This document shows, piece by piece, positions 6,281 through 8,858 of a stretch of DNA of 8,858 nucleotides (positions are counted from its first letter, which is position 1; each line of letters begins with the position of its first letter). This DNA is from Bacteroidales bacterium UBA7009. GTDB lineage: Bacteria; Bacteroidota; Bacteroidia; Bacteroidales; Paludibacteraceae. Below the pieces are notes generated by a model. The model was not told the DNA's origin. It saw nothing but the letters and a program-made list of their open reading frames with translations, and made no database searches. Both the position numbers and the translations under genes were made by a program. The stretch is taken from the NCBI GenBank assembly GCA_002449665.1, contig DJXH01000005.1:1-8858 (forward strand), read 5' to 3'.

Positions 6281-6886
6281 CTATTCTTTCTTATTGAAAT
6301 CGAATTTCACCTCGGGAGCCTTTTCTGCACCTTCGTCAGCCTTGAAGTACGGCTTCTTCTCAAAGCCGAACATACCTGCCACGATGTTATTCGGGAAGCG
6401 GCGAACAAGGGTATTAAACTCTTTTGCCACATCGTTGAAGTTGTTGCGGGCAACTGTGATACGGTTGGCGGTTCCTTCGAGTTCGACTATAAGAGCGTGT
6501 ACCTCTTTGTGAGTATTGAGTTCGGGGTATTTCTCAATGGTTACGAGCAGACGGCTGAGGGACGATTGCAGTTCGCCTTGTACGCGCTGGAAGTTGGCAA
6601 GTTGTTCTTCGGTCATATTAGAGGGGTCGATAGTAACGGCTGTGGCTTTGGAGCGTGCTTCCATTACCTCGGTGAAGGTCAGACGCTCTGCATCAGCGAG
6701 ACCTTGAACGGAAGATACAATACTCGGAATGAGATCCATACGGCGTTGGTATTGTGCCTGAACCTGTCCCCAAGCGTTTTCTACATTTTCTTCTGCGGTT
6801 ACCATCTTGTTATAACCGCCTACCATCCAAATAGCGCACATAGCAACAGCTGCTAAAAGGGCTACCCAAACTAAAGTTTTTTTCAT
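6281..6886 (-). CDS. lemA: LemA family membrane protein
   Basis: This 201-residue protein matches LemA along its length. It has an N-terminal membrane segment (about 5-23) and then GYNKMVTAEENVENAWGQV (24-42), QRRMDLIPSIVSSV (47-60), EKYPELN (118-124) and a long helical stretch with ANRITVARNNFNDVAKEFNTLVRRFP (140-165). The C-terminal FGFEKKPYF (174-181) is also typical. LemA proteins have a short N-terminal anchor and a helical domain outside the membrane; their biochemical role is not settled. The gene lies 37 bases downstream of a TPM-domain gene on the same strand, a pairing seen in many bacteria, which suggests a shared envelope function. No separate promoter is visible, and the operon terminator follows. 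The C-terminus has an extra charged tail (KADEGAEKAPEVKFDFNKKE). Start and family are secure. Confidence 0.93.
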   Translation of the reverse strand: MKKTLVWVALLAAVAMCAIWMVGGYNKMVTAEENVENAWGQVQAQYQRRMDLIPSIVSSVQGLADAERLTFTEVMEARSKATAVTIDPSNMTEEQLANFQRVQGELQSSLSRLLVTIEKYPELNTHKEVHALIVELEGTANRITVARNNFNDVAKEFNTLVRRFPNNIVAGMFGFEKKPYFKADEGAEKAPEVKFDFNKKE

Positions 6887-6923
6887 TGTTTTATGGAAAT
6901 TTGGTTAATAATGTTTATTCTAT

Positions 6924-8177
6924 TCAGAATCGCACTGTGGAGCCGCCGCCGGAGCTGTGTCCCCCACCCCAACTGCCGCCGGATGAACTTCTCGACGAAC
7001 CGCCATAAGAACGGCTGCTGCCGGAAGAAGATGATGATGGCGGCGGTATAATGGGAATAACATAAGGCACTATGACTCTATGTCCGCAGTACTTACACTC
7101 TTGACGGTGAAGCCCTTTGCCGGTGGACGAACGAGTGGCGGAAACGAGAATCTTATCAGGCAGTTTGGTCATAGTCCTTGCTCCACAACGCGGGCAAACA
7201 GAAAAGGAGGAAAGACTGTTGATATAGGACAACACTATCTTTTTGTTGCAACCATCACAACGCCACACATCATAGTCGATAGACTTGATATTCTCTTCCA
7301 ATATCTGCTTTTCGTCAAGATACTCGTCCTCATCTTCCTCCGAGAGCAGGTGCATTGGTTTTCCGCAATCAGGGCAAACGACTGGACGTTTTCTTACATA
7401 CGGCATAATATTCTTCCTATACCAGCCGGCGAAAAAGCCTACTGTCAGCGGGAAGATAATGGAAATCACAGCGAGAATACCATAGATATTCCGCGCCCGC
7501 TTATAAGCATCGCTATTGTATTCTTTCTTGCGCTTTGTAAGGGCAATTACTGCAAGAAGGACTGCAAGAAGCAGTATGGCAAAGGACCAGAAAATATAAT
7601 TGAAAGCAAATGATGATGTGATATCATCTTTCTTCTTATAGCCGATAAGCAGTTCGAGAACAGCCTCGTCCGTTGTGAGTTTATCATACACGAGCGATGC
7701 TCCTACGACAAGGGCGTTGTCCCAATCGTTCTCACGCAGATACGGCAACATTTCTTCCTGTATCTCGGCACACTCGATGTCTGGTAACAAGCCCTCGCAG
7801 CCGTCGCCGACCTCAATGCGGAAAGCGCGTTCGTTCGTGTCAAGCAAAAACAACACACCTTGGCTCTTATCTCCTCCGCCAATACCCCAGTAGTTGTACA
7901 GGCTGTTGGCAAAATGCTCAATGTCGTAGTATTTGTCAACATAGCCGTTGATAGCCACCACGGCTAATTCGACTGTGGTGCGAGAGCGCAAATCGGCTGC
8001 GATGTTTTCTATCAATACCACGGCACTGTCGGAGAGAATGCCATCGGGATTACTGACAAAGTTGTCGCTATACTCATTTTTGGGGTTGGGTACACTTTGC
8101 ACCGTATAGGCTGCAAAGCCCAAAAGAGAGAATGTGCTGACCAAAAAGAGCAGTAGTAATTTGTGTAGAGGAGTCAT
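6924..8177 (-). CDS. TPM-domain membrane protein with zinc-ribbon insert and Ser/Gly tail
   Basis: This 417-residue protein begins with a signal peptide or anchor (about 6-23). A TPM domain (Psb32/YgcG type, about 38-165) follows, with VSNPDGILSDSAVVLIE (41-57), VELAVVAINGY, SQGVLFLLDTNERAFRIEVGDGCEGLLPD and DWDNALVVGA. Two membrane segments lie at about 194-213 and 231-250. The next part has four CxxC pairs, Cys268/271, 307/310, 328/331 and 361/364, which look like two zinc ribbons. The end (381-417) is a Ser/Gly-rich tail with GGSWGGGHSSGGGS, a common ending in this family. The TPM domain is often annotated as phosphatase-like, but function in bacteria is uncertain. The zinc-ribbon region makes it longer than simple family members. 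It sits 22 bases after glyS and 37 before lemA, probably in one transcript. Family call firm; membrane topology of the Cys region is unclear. Confidence 0.9.
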   Translation of the reverse strand: MTPLHKLLLLFLVSTFSLLGFAAYTVQSVPNPKNEYSDNFVSNPDGILSDSAVVLIENIAADLRSRTTVELAVVAINGYVDKYYDIEHFANSLYNYWGIGGGDKSQGVLFLLDTNERAFRIEVGDGCEGLLPDIECAEIQEEMLPYLRENDWDNALVVGASLVYDKLTTDEAVLELLIGYKKKDDITSSFAFNYIFWSFAILLLAVLLAVIALTKRKKEYNSDAYKRARNIYGILAVISIIFPLTVGFFAGWYRKNIMPYVRKRPVVCPDCGKPMHLLSEEDEDEYLDEKQILEENIKSIDYDVWRCDGCNKKIVLSYINSLSSFSVCPRCGARTMTKLPDKILVSATRSSTGKGLHRQECKYCGHRVIVPYVIPIIPPPSSSSSGSSRSYGGSSRSSSGGSWGGGHSSGGGSTVRF

Positions 8178-8199
8178 AGTTTTTGTGCGTATTTACGAT

Positions 8200-8858
8200 T
8201 TATGCTTTTTCCATTATTTTCTTGTAGAGTGTCTTGGGGTCAACGGCTCGGCGAATCATTTCGTGCAGTTCGCTTATCTTCACTCTATCCTGCTCCATTG
8301 TATCGCGGTAGCGGACGGTAACGCAGTCGTCATTAAGGGTATCGTGGTCAACGGTAACGCAGAAGGGTGTACCCACTGCATCTTGCCGGCGATAGCGTTT
8401 GCCGATAGAGTCTTTCTCGTCGTAGGCAGTATGGAAGTCGAACTTGAGCATATCCATTATCTCACGTGCTTTCTCTGGCAGTCCGTCTTTCTTGACGAGC
8501 GGCATAACGCACACTTTGGTGGGCGCGAGTACGGGCGGCAGAGAGAGAACGACACGGCTGTCGCCGCCTTCGAGTTGCTCTTCCTTGTAGGCGGAACACA
8601 TAACAGAAAGGAACATACGGTCAACGCCTATACTGGTCTCAATGACATAGGGAGTATAACTCTCGTTTATTTCGGGGTCGAAGTACTCTATTTTCTTTCC
8701 GCTGAACTTGGCGTGTTGGCTCAAGTCGAAGTTGGTGCGGCTGTGAATACCCTCCACTTCCTTAAAGCCGAAAGGCATAAGGAACTCTATGTCGGTGGCG
8801 GCATTGGCGTAGTGGGCAAGTTTCTCGTGGTCGTGGAAGCGGTACTTGTCGTCGCCCA
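8200..8858 (-). CDS. glyS: Glycyl-tRNA synthetase, C-terminal part (cut by window edge)
   Basis: The frame stays open to the window end, so only the last 218 residues are visible. This enzyme attaches glycine to tRNA-Gly in the cytoplasm. The fragment shows the end of the class II catalytic core, with KLAHYANAATDIEFL, FKEVEGIHSRTNFDLSQH and motif 3, ETSIGVDRMFL (its Arg at about fragment residue 80). The anticodon-binding domain follows, with LPPVLAPTKVCVMPL, GKRYRRQDAVGTPFCVTVDHDT and VTVRYRDTMEQDRV. These match the homodimeric single-chain GlyRS type, not the bacterial alpha2beta2 enzyme. The internal ATG at 8778 is not the start, because conserved sequence continues upstream of it. It is the first visible gene of a glyS-TPM-lemA run. 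The symbol follows the usual name for this type; some annotations use glyQS. Confidence 0.95.
   Translation of the reverse strand, partial: GDDKYRFHDHEKLAHYANAATDIEFLMPFGFKEVEGIHSRTNFDLSQHAKFSGKKIEYFDPEINESYTPYVIETSIGVDRMFLSVMCSAYKEEQLEGGDSRVVLSLPPVLAPTKVCVMPLVKKDGLPEKAREIMDMLKFDFHTAYDEKDSIGKRYRRQDAVGTPFCVTVDHDTLNDDCVTVRYRDTMEQDRVKISELHEMIRRAVDPKTLYKKIMEKA

Noticed and set aside
7080..7613. Plus-strand 177-codon open frame opposite the TPM gene
   Set aside because: It is antisense to a well-supported gene with recognisable domains and has no family features of its own.
8776..8778. ATG at 8778 as the glyS start
   Set aside because: Conserved GlyRS sequence continues upstream to the window edge, so the gene is cut by the window and the ATG is internal.
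1..8858. CRISPR array, tRNA/rRNA, transposon ends, phage or known defence genes
   Set aside because: I looked for spaced direct repeats, tRNA-like segments and recognisable proteins of these kinds on both strands and found none; the repeats present are single palindromes and one short tandem motif.

Overview
The window looks like a chromosomal segment from a Bacteroidales-type bacterium (phylum Bacteroidota). Three things point there. Two intergenic regions carry the Bacteroidota promoter pattern (a TTTG element, a 19-20 bp spacer, then TAnnTTTG), Shine-Dalgarno sequences are weak or missing, and most of the plus-strand products are exported proteins or lipoproteins. The glycyl-tRNA synthetase at the right edge is the single-chain homodimer type, which is compatible with this placement but not diagnostic alone.

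Layout. (1) Positions 46-1951, plus strand, very AT-rich: a secreted protein with a C-terminal SUMF1/formylglycine-generating-enzyme-like domain that lacks one of the two catalytic cysteines, then a small Tyr/Asp-rich exported protein of unknown function. A strong 48-nt hairpin capped by GCAA lies between them. (2) Positions 2068-3300: an orphan exported, probably lipid-anchored protein with its own promoter. Its gene has a near-perfect palindrome at each end, one inside the signal-peptide codons and one across the stop codon. (3) Positions 3437-6249, plus strand: a tight three-gene operon behind a good promoter. It encodes a predicted outer-membrane beta-barrel, a lipoprotein alpha/beta hydrolase with a complete candidate catalytic triad, and a lipoprotein with two related domains. 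(4) Positions 8858-6281, minus strand: the 3' part of glyS, then a TPM-domain membrane protein with two zinc-ribbon-like Cys clusters and a Ser/Gly tail, then lemA. The gaps are short and no internal promoter is visible. This cluster converges on operon 3, and one 14-bp hairpin at 6223-6259 probably terminates both.

How the genes may work together. The beta-barrel/hydrolase/lipoprotein operon looks like a small cell-envelope module for handling an ester or peptide-like substrate outside the cytoplasm; the substrate cannot be read from the sequence. TPM-domain and LemA proteins often occur as neighbours, and here they appear to share a transcript with a housekeeping tRNA synthetase. The left-hand genes look like accessory envelope genes.

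I see no CRISPR array, tRNA, rRNA, transposase, phage gene or recognisable defence system. The most unusual structure is the set of long perfect inverted repeats at 1351-1398, 2114-2152 and 3283-3323. No stretch over 300 bases lacks a gene; the longest gap is about 136 bases and holds a promoter and leader.
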